NCBI GenBank assembly: GCA_913058495.1
Contig: CAJXQC010000015.1
Span: 1 to 64,000 of the forward strand
Direction: 5' to 3'
Origin: an uncultured Balneola sp.
Lineage (GTDB): Bacteria; Bacteroidota; Rhodothermia; Balneolales; Balneolaceae
Length of the DNA: 64,000 nt
This document shows positions 54,079-62,919 of this stretch, piece by piece. Position 1 is the stretch's first letter. Each line of letters starts with the position of its first letter. Under the pieces are notes generated by a model, which saw nothing but the letters and a program-made list of their open reading frames with translations, ran no database searches and had not been told where the DNA came from. The position numbers and the translations under genes are program-made.

Positions 54079-55461
54079 TTAATTTATTGATGCGAATGAA
54101 TCTGAACTATTATCTACTTTAACGTTATCGCCATTTTCTAAATTTTTGGATAAAGTTCGATAGCTTCCTATTACGATTTCATCGCCTGCATTTACACCTG
54201 ATAGAATTTGAGTATGAGTATTGTCGCTGATTCCGGTTTCCACTTCATATCTGACCGCTATTCCATTTTCTACGATAAATACTACCTTTCTGATATCTTC
54301 TTTTTTGATGATCAGGTTATTATCCATTTCTTCAGACGATTCTTCTTCTGAATTAGTTGAATCATTTTTTCTGTCTTTTTTATCCTTTGCATAATCCCTT
54401 ACAGTAACCGCCTGAATTGGAACAGATACTACATTCTTAGCTGTTTTAGTTTCAATATCAACTGTAGCTGACATCCCAGGTTTGAAGTTGGGCGAAAAAT
54501 TCTCTTCCGGGTTTTCAGCAGTTTCAGATTGTACCAGCTCTGCACCTGACATTGAAAGGTTATGAGGAGTGATAATTCTAACTTTAACCTGATAATTTGT
54601 TACCTGTTCGTTAGAACCCGCACCGGTTATTCGGGCAGAATTTGCAATTTCAGTAACAATTCCGTTAAACCTTCTTTCCGGATAAGCATCCACTTCTATT
54701 CTTGTGGTATCAAGTGAAGAAATATTTACGATATCGTTTTCATTCACTTCAACTAACACTTCCATTTTATCGAGTAAAGAAACACGCATCATTTCAGTTC
54801 CGGCCATTTGAGAATTACCCAAAACTCTTTCTCCGAATTCTACAGCAAGTCCGGTAACAGTTCCATCCTGAGGAGCTCGAATAACGGTCTGTTCAAGCTC
54901 TTCTTCCGCTTTTCTCAGTTGAGCTTCTGCACTTTGAACCTGATACTCAGATGCTTTCAAACTTGCTTTCTGTGAGTCAAAATTCGATTTAGTTTGAATA
55001 AAATCCAACTCAGAAATAATAGCCTTCTTGTAAAGCTCTTTGTTCTTTAAATGAGCTGCTTCGGCTTGAATCAGACTAGCTCTTGTTTGTTCTAAACGAG
55101 CCTTCTGAGTTAACAATGCAGCATTTAATTCATCAATTCGGGCTTTAAAAATATCCGGCTTAAGTCTAACAAGAAGATCTCCCTTACGAACAAAATCACC
55201 TTCGTTCACAGCAAGTTCTATGATCTCCCCGGAAACATCAGGTCTTATGATAACTTCCACTTCAGGTTGTATTTTTCCGGAAGCTGATACAAGCTGAGTT
55301 ATTGTCTTAAGTTTAGCCTTTTCTGTTTCCACTGCGGTTCCTTCCTCAGCTCCACCAATTACACCGGCTGCTCTTAATCCAAAGCCTGCACCAACTATAA
55401 CAATTAGAAAAACTCCGAAATACAAAAGTATTTTACCCGTTGATGATCCTTTTTTTGCCAT
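54079..55461 (-). CDS. Periplasmic adaptor, MacA/HlyD family
   Basis: 460 residues. An N-terminal membrane anchor (about 9-29), lipoyl halves near VSGEIIELAVNEGDFVRKGD (about 75-94) and TVIRAPQDGTVTGLAVEFGE (about 192), and a long alpha-hairpin (about 100-190). Near 360-385 is an acidic, Ser-rich insertion (KDRKNDSTNSEEESSEEMD) in the membrane-proximal region. It should link the ABC permeases to the TolC protein. It lies 41 bp after tolC. Confidence 0.9.
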   Translation of the reverse strand: MAKKGSSTGKILLYFGVFLIVIVGAGFGLRAAGVIGGAEEGTAVETEKAKLKTITQLVSASGKIQPEVEVIIRPDVSGEIIELAVNEGDFVRKGDLLVRLKPDIFKARIDELNAALLTQKARLEQTRASLIQAEAAHLKNKELYKKAIISELDFIQTKSNFDSQKASLKASEYQVQSAEAQLRKAEEELEQTVIRAPQDGTVTGLAVEFGERVLGNSQMAGTEMMRVSLLDKMEVLVEVNENDIVNISSLDTTRIEVDAYPERRFNGIVTEIANSARITGAGSNEQVTNYQVKVRIITPHNLSMSGAELVQSETAENPEENFSPNFKPGMSATVDIETKTAKNVVSVPIQAVTVRDYAKDKKDRKNDSTNSEEESSEEMDNNLIIKKEDIRKVVFIVENGIAVRYEVETGISDNTHTQILSGVNAGDEIVIGSYRTLSKNLENGDNVKVDNSSDSFASIN

Positions 55462-55502
55462 TATTTCCCTACCCTCTTACTTAATTTGTATTAATTTATT
55501 TA

Positions 55503-56873
55503 TTAAAAATCGATGTCTTCACCGGAAAGTTTACCGACGTAGTAGTCCAGTAATTTTTCCTGAAAGATCAGATTATAAAGAGCACTTGTTCTTGCTGATT
55601 GAGCATTGAAATATTGTGTTTGAGCCTGACTTAATTCAATAAGTGTGCTTGCTCCTACATTATATCTCTCCTGTTGTGTTTCAAATGCTTTTTCGGATGC
55701 AATCAAAGACTTTTCTGCAGCTTTAAGTTGTGATGAATACGATGAGTAATCGTTCAAAGCCTGAGTTATTTCCTGAATAACCTGTAATTTTGTGTTTTCT
55801 AATCCTAGTTCCGCATTTTTTAAATTCACTTGAGCAGATTGAATCTGAGTCATTCTGTTCCAGTTATTAAAAATCGGAAGATTTAAAGAAAGACCAAGTG
55901 ATTTATTAACTCTTTGATCGAAGAACTGATCGTTGAAACTAGCAGTGTTTCCTGTTCTTGGGTCTCTAGCCTGATCACTATAACTAGATGACAACGAAGC
56001 AGACGCACTTAAAGTAGGCAATAAACTCCCTTTTGAAATCTGAAGCTGATATTCAAGAGACTCAATATTAAATTCAGAACTTCTAATATCAGAACGATTT
56101 AATAAAGCCTGTTCTACTAATGTATTTACATCCCGGGATACTGATGTAGAATTTTTTGCCGATTCTGGATCGAAATCTGGAACAGCAAATTCATAGTCCA
56201 ATAAAGGATCTATTTGTAAAGATCTTATTAACTGAAGTTTTGATAATTTTAATGCGTTCTCACGTTGAGTAACTGTAAACTCATCATTTGCGACTGTGGC
56301 CTCCTGATTATACAAGTCTACACTTGGTCTTGATCCTACATCTACTTGAGCTTTAGTCTGTTCTAATAATTTTTTGGAGGTTTCTAGACTTTCTTTAGCA
56401 TCCTCTAACTGTTGTTTATTTAATAAAACTGTAAGAAAACGAGTAGCCGTTTCAAAGATAATATTCTCTTTAGCTCTCTTGAGTGTTTCCTCGTTAGAAA
56501 GTTTAGTTCTTTCACTTGACCTAAGTGTCAATATATTTGAAAAACCTGTAAAAATGGGCAAATTTGCACTAATTCTACCGTTAGCCCCGGATGAAGTAAC
56601 ATCAGTGAACGATAATGTTTCCTGTACAAACTGCTGACCTGTTTGAGTTGAATAACCTGCACTGGAACTTATACTTGGCAGGAAATCAGCTTTCTCACTT
56701 AAAATTCTGTATTCAGCCAAATCCAGATTATTCTCAGCTTGTTTAAGCTGGTAATTGTTTTCTAAAGCAAGCTGAATTGCTTCGTTAAGTGTGATGATTC
56801 TTTTTTGTTGTGCCGTAATGGATGTGCTGATAAAAAGCACAGAAAATGCCGCTAAAAGAAAAAGTTTTTTCAT
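55503..56873 (-). CDS. TolC family outer-membrane efflux protein
   Basis: 456 residues from the ATG at 56873 (MKKLFLLAAFSVLF); an in-frame GTG at 56909 would place 12 basic residues before the signal peptide. After the signal peptide (ending ITAQ) the two repeated OEP halves are visible: LNEAIQLALENNYQLKQAEN (about 28-47) and a second one near NTLVEQALLNRSDIRSSEFN (about 250), with long heptad-rich helices. The trimer forms the exit duct of a tripartite pump; adaptor and ATPase genes follow immediately. Confidence 0.92.
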   Translation of the reverse strand: MKKLFLLAAFSVLFISTSITAQQKRIITLNEAIQLALENNYQLKQAENNLDLAEYRILSEKADFLPSISSSAGYSTQTGQQFVQETLSFTDVTSSGANGRISANLPIFTGFSNILTLRSSERTKLSNEETLKRAKENIIFETATRFLTVLLNKQQLEDAKESLETSKKLLEQTKAQVDVGSRPSVDLYNQEATVANDEFTVTQRENALKLSKLQLIRSLQIDPLLDYEFAVPDFDPESAKNSTSVSRDVNTLVEQALLNRSDIRSSEFNIESLEYQLQISKGSLLPTLSASASLSSSYSDQARDPRTGNTASFNDQFFDQRVNKSLGLSLNLPIFNNWNRMTQIQSAQVNLKNAELGLENTKLQVIQEITQALNDYSSYSSQLKAAEKSLIASEKAFETQQERYNVGASTLIELSQAQTQYFNAQSARTSALYNLIFQEKLLDYYVGKLSGEDIDF

Positions 56874-56994
56874 TGAAATATTCTTTTTGTGTTTATGATT
56901 CGCTTTCACGAATTGCTAAATATATAGTTTCAGTGTTTAAGGATATTTTTAAACAATTTTAAAAATACTCTGATTACTTAGGCGAGATTTATCT

Positions 56995-57324
56995 CTATTT
57001 CTCTCGGGAGTTCATTTTTCCTTCAATCAAATCACTGAGCATTGACAACCCTTTTTTAGCCAGTGCTTTTTTAAGCTCAGATGCAATTAATGAATCAGAT
57101 GAAGATCCTGATGATTTAGACTTACCGATCAGGAAGCCAACCAAGACAGACGCGCCCAAAACATGAAGTGGATATTTTCTAATAATGGTTTTAGGATCAA
57201 GATTTTCTACTACTTCTTCCTTAACTCCATCAATGGATTTGTCTATCCCCTCCTGAATACGTGCCAGTTCGTTTTCAAGCTCGATTTTCTTTTTCTCTAT
57301 TTCTGATACTCTTGAGCTGCCCAT
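56995..57324 (-). CDS. Small coiled-coil envelope protein with a C-terminal membrane helix
   Basis: 109 residues from the ATG at 57324, one base after the stop of the preceding gene; an upstream in-frame start at 57387 would overlap that gene by 62 bp. A heptad-rich helix (about 5-35) and a hydrophobic helix YPLHVLGASVLVGFLIGKSK (about 53-72) are followed by a Ser-rich linker and an amphipathic tail. It resembles the third member of YqjD-YqjE-YqjK-like sets; no function known. Confidence 0.6.
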   Translation of the reverse strand: MGSSRVSEIEKKKIELENELARIQEGIDKSIDGVKEEVVENLDPKTIIRKYPLHVLGASVLVGFLIGKSKSSGSSSDSLIASELKKALAKKGLSMLSDLIEGKMNSREK

Positions 57325-57325
57325 T

Positions 57326-57733
57326 TTACGATTCCCTGTTTTTATTTTCTTCAAGAAATTTAATTTCTTCGGTATCCTTTTTTCCATCTAGTGCTTCGAT
57401 TACATCGTGCATAATCTGTGATTGAATTTTTCTGGATATATTTTTTGGTTTGGAGAGTATAAGGATCAATCCAATTAAAAATAAAATACCACCAATTAAT
57501 CCAAACCCGGCCGGCATACTATTAAAAAGTTCGCCCAAGTAAAACCCAAGTGCGATCAAACCAAATAACAATCCCGTTCCGAGAATAACTAAATTAAAGG
57601 TATGCTGTATCAGGTCGCCTAACCAAAGAGTTCCTTTATCACTCAGATTTAAAATTAAAAGTTCAATACGTGTTTCCACATACCCTTTTAATTCATTTGA
57701 TACCTGCTTAATACGTTGAGCTAGTTGGTCCAT
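57326..57733 (-). CDS. Phage-holin-superfamily-III/YqjE-like membrane protein
   Basis: 135 residues. An amphipathic N-terminus is followed by two transmembrane helices (about 43-68, 75-93), the layout of the Phage_holin_3_6/YqjE family. Despite the name these are chromosomal envelope proteins of unclear role. Stop and start distances to both neighbours are 1-2 bp. Confidence 0.72.
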   Translation of the reverse strand: MDQLAQRIKQVSNELKGYVETRIELLILNLSDKGTLWLGDLIQHTFNLVILGTGLLFGLIALGFYLGELFNSMPAGFGLIGGILFLIGLILILSKPKNISRKIQSQIMHDVIEALDGKKDTEEIKFLEENKNRES

Positions 57734-57735
57734 AA

Positions 57736-57951
57736 TTAATCATCATCTCCTGAAAGAGCTTTACCCACCAAGAAGCCAACAGTAAGGCCTACCAATACAC
57801 TTTTGATCGGATGTTTCCTGACAGTTTCTTCAGCAACATTTTTCAGATCCTGAATTCTTTCCTGAACCTCTTCATCCTCAATAAGTTGTTTACCCCTTTC
57901 AAGAGCAAGGTCAAGCTTATCAGTCATATTTTTTACGATTTCATCATTCAT
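57736..57951 (-). CDS. YqjD/DUF883-like small membrane protein
   Basis: 71 residues. A charged helix (about 1-45) is followed by a single C-terminal hydrophobic helix HPIKSVLVGLTVGFLVGKAL (about 47-66), the YqjD/ElaB/DUF883 pattern. In E. coli, YqjD tethers ribosomes to the membrane in stationary phase; the same role here is inference. It starts the three-gene set and may have its own promoter: the 68 bp upstream contain TATCTTAA-like elements on the minus strand. Confidence 0.7.
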   Translation of the reverse strand: MNDEIVKNMTDKLDLALERGKQLIEDEEVQERIQDLKNVAEETVRKHPIKSVLVGLTVGFLVGKALSGDDD

Positions 57952-58019
57952 AATGATTGCCCTTTTTCTTTTAAGATAACAAATACGAACGGAAGCTTAA
58001 ATCGTTCCTTTGCAAAAAG

Positions 58020-59243
58020 TTATTCGTAGCGCAAACTTTCAATCGGATCCAGCTTTGAAGCTTTAAAAGCAGGATAAACGCCGAATATCAAACCAATTAC
58101 CAACATACCAAAGAAGCTGATAAACAAAGACATTGCAGGGATCACAGGTTCGGTGTCTATTAGAACCGCCATAATATTTCCTCCGGCTACACCAGCAAGC
58201 AAACCAATTAAACCACCAATCTGACAGATAAAGACAGCTTCCATCAGAAACTGATTTACAATAGCTTTTCGGGTTGCCCCTACTGCTTTTCTTACACCTA
58301 TCTCTCTTGTTCTCTCAGTAACTGAAACCAACATAATATTCATTACACCAATTCCGGCACCCAGTAAAGTTATAAATCCAACAGCAAAACCAGCAAAATA
58401 TAGTATAAATGTAAACTGATCGAATGTTCCTGTAAGTGAGTCATTAGTTATAATCTCAAAATCATTGTCGTCTGCAGGTCCTACATTCCGAATCACTCGC
58501 ATTATCCCAGTAACTTCATCAATAGTTGACTGAATTTTAGTGATTTCCGGAGCTCTTAATTGAATTCCAATACCTCTGTTTCCTCCATAAGCATTAATTC
58601 CTGCGGTGTAAGGAATTACTACCATATTATCGAATGATTGGCCGAATATTTGTCCTTTCTTCTCAAGTACTCCAATAACAGTATATGGGCGACCATCTAT
58701 TCTAATTGTTTTCTGAAGTGGATATTCTGTTTTAAAAATTTCATTCTGAACATCTTTACCAATAATGGCTACTTGTCTTGCATATTGAATGTCTTCCTCA
58801 TTGAAGTTTCTTCCATCCTCTATTTCGTAAGCATTATTTGCAAAGTACTCACTGTTTCCACCTCTGATCCGTACATCAGGATCTGTCTCATTATTTTTGT
58901 AAACAACCTTCGTTAAACTGAAACTTGTAACCGGCGTCATTCCTTCTCCGATTTTCATTCGTTCATCCAAAGCTTCGGCATCATCAAATTTAATCTCTTT
59001 TCTGTTTCTTAAACTAGCGTCTCTGGGACCCATTTGAACAGCAGGATTTCTCTGAACGGTAATTACATCGCTACCCAAAATTGACATTGTATTGGTAAAA
59101 AAGTTATCAAGCACCGCTACCGCTGTTGTTGATACGATTACAGAAAATACCCCAATTACCAATGCCAGAAGGGTTAAAAAAGAACGGATCTTATTTGCTT
59201 TAAGAGAGCCGAACGCCTGTGAAAAAGTTTCTTTAAAATTCAT
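58020..59243 (-). CDS. ABC transporter permease, MacB/FtsX fold (second of pair)
   Basis: 407 residues. MacB_PCD-type N-terminal helix (about 18-40), a large periplasmic domain, and three C-terminal helices with the FtsX motif GVMNIMLVSVTERTREIGVR and KAVGATRKAIVNQFL. The start overlaps the first permease's stop by 1 bp (TAATG). With its paralogue it probably forms a heterodimeric permease for the ATPase at 53356. Confidence 0.9.
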   Translation of the reverse strand: MNFKETFSQAFGSLKANKIRSFLTLLALVIGVFSVIVSTTAVAVLDNFFTNTMSILGSDVITVQRNPAVQMGPRDASLRNRKEIKFDDAEALDERMKIGEGMTPVTSFSLTKVVYKNNETDPDVRIRGGNSEYFANNAYEIEDGRNFNEEDIQYARQVAIIGKDVQNEIFKTEYPLQKTIRIDGRPYTVIGVLEKKGQIFGQSFDNMVVIPYTAGINAYGGNRGIGIQLRAPEITKIQSTIDEVTGIMRVIRNVGPADDNDFEIITNDSLTGTFDQFTFILYFAGFAVGFITLLGAGIGVMNIMLVSVTERTREIGVRKAVGATRKAIVNQFLMEAVFICQIGGLIGLLAGVAGGNIMAVLIDTEPVIPAMSLFISFFGMLVIGLIFGVYPAFKASKLDPIESLRYE

Positions 59244-60466
59244 TATTCAAATCTCAGTGATTCAATGGGGTCAGATTTTGCAGCTCTGTATGCGGGAATA
59301 AACCCAAACACCAAACCTACCATGGTACAGATTAAAAACGCAATCGCTATAACTCCAAAATTCATCGTTGCTGTAAATGCCTGGTCAATAAAAAATGTAG
59401 CTATTGATGCAAGAGCAACACCAAAAACTCCACCTGCTACACATATTGCAATCGCCTCAATTAAAAACTGGGTAAGTATTTCCCACGATTTTGCCCCTAC
59501 CGCTTTTCGTATCCCAATTTCCTTCGTTCGCTCCCTTACAGAAACAAACATTATATTCATTACTCCAATACCGCCTATCAGTAATGACAAAGCTACCAAA
59601 CCAAATCCTACAGCATACAAACCATTTTTAAATCCCTCTAAAATCTCTTTAAATGCTTCCGGTTTATTAATGGCAAAATCATTTTCTTCTGCAGCATCTA
59701 ATTGCCGGGCTTGCCGCATCAAACCTTCTATTTCATATTGTCCTTCTTCAAATGTGGCTTCATCAGCAAATTTTACTCCGATTTGAATTCCTCTTCTGAG
59801 TCCGTATATCTCACTGTAAGCATAGATAGGTATCAACGCTACATTATCGGCGTCTCCCAAGCCTAAAAAACTACCTTGCTTTTCCAGTACACCAATAACT
59901 ATAAATCTTTGTCCGCCGATACGAATTTGCTTACCAAGTGCATCTTGTTCTTCAAAAAGAGCCTCCCTTAGTGATGCGCCTATTACAACAACATTTACTG
60001 CTGTTCTAACCTCTTCCTGCGTATACATTCTCCCTTCTGAAATATCCAGACCCTGTATCTCAAGATGGTTCGCAGTTGTGCCACTCATCTGTACACGCTC
60101 AGCATTATTTTCCTTATAACGGACATTAACATTAATGTTTGCAGCTGCTGAAACATCACTTGCATAACGGCTCCTCTCTGCAAGGAAATCTACATAATCT
60201 ACTTCCATTTCTTTTCGACCAGCGATTTCCCACCATTCCACATCATCATCCCATGGCCATTTCTCAATGTAAACTACATTAGTACCCAGCATCGCCATGC
60301 TGCTGTCAAATGTTTCATCCATTCCGGTAGTTACTGCATCCACAACTGTAACCATTGTAATTCCAATGATTATACAAAGTGCCGTAAGGAATGAGCGTGT
60401 TTTGTTGATACTGAGAGCAAGAAAAGCAATCTTTATCCCTTCAATCAAGCTATTTATAAATCTCAT
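59243..60466 (-). CDS. ABC transporter permease, MacB/FtsX fold (first of pair)
   Basis: 407 residues, same architecture as its neighbour: N-terminal helix (about 19-42), periplasmic domain, and C-terminal GVMNIMFVSVRERTKEIGIR then KAVGAKSWEILTQFLIEA. It is the first gene of the exporter run. The equal lengths and shared motifs point to an old tandem duplication. It is divergent from bshB1 with 93 bp between starts. Confidence 0.9.
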   Translation of the reverse strand: MRFINSLIEGIKIAFLALSINKTRSFLTALCIIIGITMVTVVDAVTTGMDETFDSSMAMLGTNVVYIEKWPWDDDVEWWEIAGRKEMEVDYVDFLAERSRYASDVSAAANINVNVRYKENNAERVQMSGTTANHLEIQGLDISEGRMYTQEEVRTAVNVVVIGASLREALFEEQDALGKQIRIGGQRFIVIGVLEKQGSFLGLGDADNVALIPIYAYSEIYGLRRGIQIGVKFADEATFEEGQYEIEGLMRQARQLDAAEENDFAINKPEAFKEILEGFKNGLYAVGFGLVALSLLIGGIGVMNIMFVSVRERTKEIGIRKAVGAKSWEILTQFLIEAIAICVAGGVFGVALASIATFFIDQAFTATMNFGVIAIAFLICTMVGLVFGFIPAYRAAKSDPIESLRFE

Positions 60467-60559
60467 ATGATAATTTGGTATAATTCGGTGGTTGGTACGA
60501 GGATAATTTGATTACGTTGCACTAACTTAAGAATTAATTTTAGGTGAAATTTTCTATTT

Positions 60560-61288
60560 ATGAAATTAGATGTTTTGGTATTTGCAGCTCATCCCGATGA
60601 CGCTGAATTAAATATTGGTGGTGCCATTTGCTCGTTAACAGATCGAGGCAAAAAAGTTGGTGTAATCGATCTCACACAAGGTGAAATGGGAACCAGAGGC
60701 ACTATTGAAACCAGAAAAAAAGAAGCTGAACATGCCTCTGAAATTCTTGGACTGTCCTACAGACAAAATCTGAACCTTGGGGATTCAATGCTTGAAAATA
60801 CCAGAGCGAATCAAATAAAAATTATAGCTGAGATCAGAAAAACGCAGCCTGTTGTATGTATTACAGGCGCTCCTCATGACCGACATCCTGATCATGGAAA
60901 ATCTACACAACTTGTATTAGACTCTTTATTCTATTCAGGACTCAGAAAAATTGAAGCCGATGGACTAAAAGAATGGCGCCCCAATCATATATTACATTAT
61001 ATGCAGGACCGACCATTTGATCCGGATTTTATTTTTGATATTTCTGAGACATGGGAATCTAAAAAGAAAGCGGTATTAGCATTTGACACACAATTCAATG
61101 TTAAAAGTGCAGGACAAGAACCTGAGACCTACATTTCTACTCCCTCCTACTTCAAACAGCTCGAAGCACGAGCCCGTTATTTTGGTCATTTGGCAGGTTT
61201 CGAATTTGGTGAGCCTCTAAAATATTATAACGGACCTGCTCCTTTATCATCTTTCGATGAATTCCTTAATAATAAAGCTAACCGCTGA
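60560..61288 (+). CDS. bshB1: Bacillithiol biosynthesis deacetylase BshB1
   Basis: 242 residues. LmbE/PIG-L fold with the zinc motif AAHPDDAELNIGG (about 9-21), GEMGTRGT (about 47) and HDRHPDHGKS (about 110-119); full BshB1 length. It removes acetate from GlcNAc-malate to give GlcN-malate, the second step of bacillithiol synthesis. bshA and bshC are not in the window. It overlaps the following methyltransferase gene by one base (TGATG), a strong hint of coupled translation and linked function. Confidence 0.92.
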   Translation: MKLDVLVFAAHPDDAELNIGGAICSLTDRGKKVGVIDLTQGEMGTRGTIETRKKEAEHASEILGLSYRQNLNLGDSMLENTRANQIKIIAEIRKTQPVVCITGAPHDRHPDHGKSTQLVLDSLFYSGLRKIEADGLKEWRPNHILHYMQDRPFDPDFIFDISETWESKKKAVLAFDTQFNVKSAGQEPETYISTPSYFKQLEARARYFGHLAGFEFGEPLKYYNGPAPLSSFDEFLNNKANR

Positions 61289-62919
61289 TGCTTAGCAAAG
61301 AAGAACAAAAAATACATCGGAGTACCATTTTCCGTCACTTAGATGGAATCGGAACAGCTCCTTCAGCATTGATCCTTTTAAAAAAAGGCATTCTTGATTA
61401 CCTGATCAAGAATGAAGAAGTGTCACTTTCAGATATCTCTGGAAAATTCGATACCAATAAAGGGTACATAAATGTTGCACTCAGAATACTCGCATCACAA
61501 GGGTGGTTAGTCCAAAATATTGATAATAAGACAGATAAAATTACTTTTGCTGTTAACGAAAAGACCGAACTCGCTTGTAAATATATCCCCCTTTATGAAG
61601 ATGCTGTAGAGCTCATCAATTATTACGAAGGCCTTCATCCTAAAAATTTCGGTGATGTACCTTTATCAAAAATGGGAAAAGCTTTCTCCGGTTATCAGGA
61701 AAGTTATGGTATAGATCTAAGCGTAAAAGGAATTGAAAAAGAAGTACAACAACAAATTTTAAAACATATTGAGGGAGTTCTTTTAGGGCCGGTTATTGTT
61801 TTTCTGGGGATGAGCGGAATGTTTCATAAATATTTTATGGAAGCGAACTTCCGTCCCGAAGAATTCCATGAAGAGCCTGAAAGATTCAAGAAGATCCTTG
61901 ATATGTTACGATATCTGGGATGGTTCAAGGAAAAAAACGGCACCTATCAGTTTACAGATATTGGATTGTTTTTCGCAAAAAGAGCCAGCGCATACGGGGT
62001 TACCGTTTCTTACCTGCCTATGTTCAGAAATATTGAAGAACTCATATTCGGAGATCCTGAAAAAATAAGAGATACAAAGCCCGGCGAACCCGAGAAACAT
62101 GTGGATCGTGAAATGAATGTTTGGGGAAGCGGAGGAGCACATTCCTCTTATTTTAAAGTTGTTGATGAAATTATAATTGAGATTTTTAATCAACCAATTA
62201 CTGATCAACCCAAGGGTGTGCTGGACATGGGTTGTGGTAACGGAGCTTTTATTCAGCATTTATTTGATGTAATTGAAAAGCATACTCTTCGCGGGAAAAT
62301 GTTAGACGAACATCCACTTATACTTGTGGGGTCAGATTATAATGAAGCAGCTTTAAAGATCACAAAGGCTAATCTTATTCAAGCTGATATTTGGGCAAAA
62401 GTTATCTGGGGAGATATTGGAAAACCTGATCTGCTTGCCAAAGAATTAATTGAAAACTATGATGTTGATCTTAAAGATCTTTTGAATGTCAGAACTTTTC
62501 TGGATCATAACAGGATCTATGAAAAACCCGGATTTACAACTGAAAACAGAGTAAGTGAGTCAACGGGTGCTTTTGCATTTCGTGGAGAAAGGATCAGCAA
62601 TAATACAATAGAAGACTCCCTACTCGAACATTTTAAAAAATGGGAGCCATACATTAAAAAATTTGGCTTATTGGTTATCGAGCTTCATACCGTTCCCCCA
62701 AGTATTACTGCTGATAACCTTGGGAAAACAGCTGCAACAGCGTACGATGCCACTCATGGTTTTTCTGATCAGTATATAGTGGAAGTTGATGTGTTCAACA
62801 AAATTATCAATGAAGCAGGCCTGGTTGCTAACAATAAACTTTGTCGAAAATTCCCGGATACTGATTATGCAACGGTAACTATCAATTTATTACAAGGCAA
62901 AAACACAACACTTATTTGA
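61288..62919 (+). CDS. SAM-dependent methyltransferase with two winged-helix-like domains
   Basis: 543 residues. An N-terminal winged helix (about 15-90), a second one (about 185-235, KILDMLRYLGWFKEKNG) and a class I methyltransferase domain from about 285 with motif I GVLDMGCGNGAFIQHL (about 311-326) and LVGSDYNEAALKI (about 347). RTFLDHNRIY (about 408) recalls the metal-dependent methyltransferases of AprA-type polyketide loading modules; that link is by memory. It overlaps bshB1 by one base, so methylation of bacillithiol or a precursor is an attractive but unproven role. Its 3' end overlaps the convergent suhB-like gene by 8 bp. Confidence 0.7.
   Translation: MLSKEEQKIHRSTIFRHLDGIGTAPSALILLKKGILDYLIKNEEVSLSDISGKFDTNKGYINVALRILASQGWLVQNIDNKTDKITFAVNEKTELACKYIPLYEDAVELINYYEGLHPKNFGDVPLSKMGKAFSGYQESYGIDLSVKGIEKEVQQQILKHIEGVLLGPVIVFLGMSGMFHKYFMEANFRPEEFHEEPERFKKILDMLRYLGWFKEKNGTYQFTDIGLFFAKRASAYGVTVSYLPMFRNIEELIFGDPEKIRDTKPGEPEKHVDREMNVWGSGGAHSSYFKVVDEIIIEIFNQPITDQPKGVLDMGCGNGAFIQHLFDVIEKHTLRGKMLDEHPLILVGSDYNEAALKITKANLIQADIWAKVIWGDIGKPDLLAKELIENYDVDLKDLLNVRTFLDHNRIYEKPGFTTENRVSESTGAFAFRGERISNNTIEDSLLEHFKKWEPYIKKFGLLVIELHTVPPSITADNLGKTAATAYDATHGFSDQYIVEVDVFNKIINEAGLVANNKLCRKFPDTDYATVTINLLQGKNTTLI

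Noticed and set aside
57325-57387. Longer version of the small coiled-coil protein starting at 57387
   Set aside because: It would overlap the preceding gene by 62 bp; the ATG at 57324 follows that gene's stop by one base, as elsewhere in this set.
59265-59786. Long plus-strand open frame (173 codons) opposite the first permease gene
   Set aside because: It is antisense to a clear MacB-type permease frame and its composition mirrors that gene.
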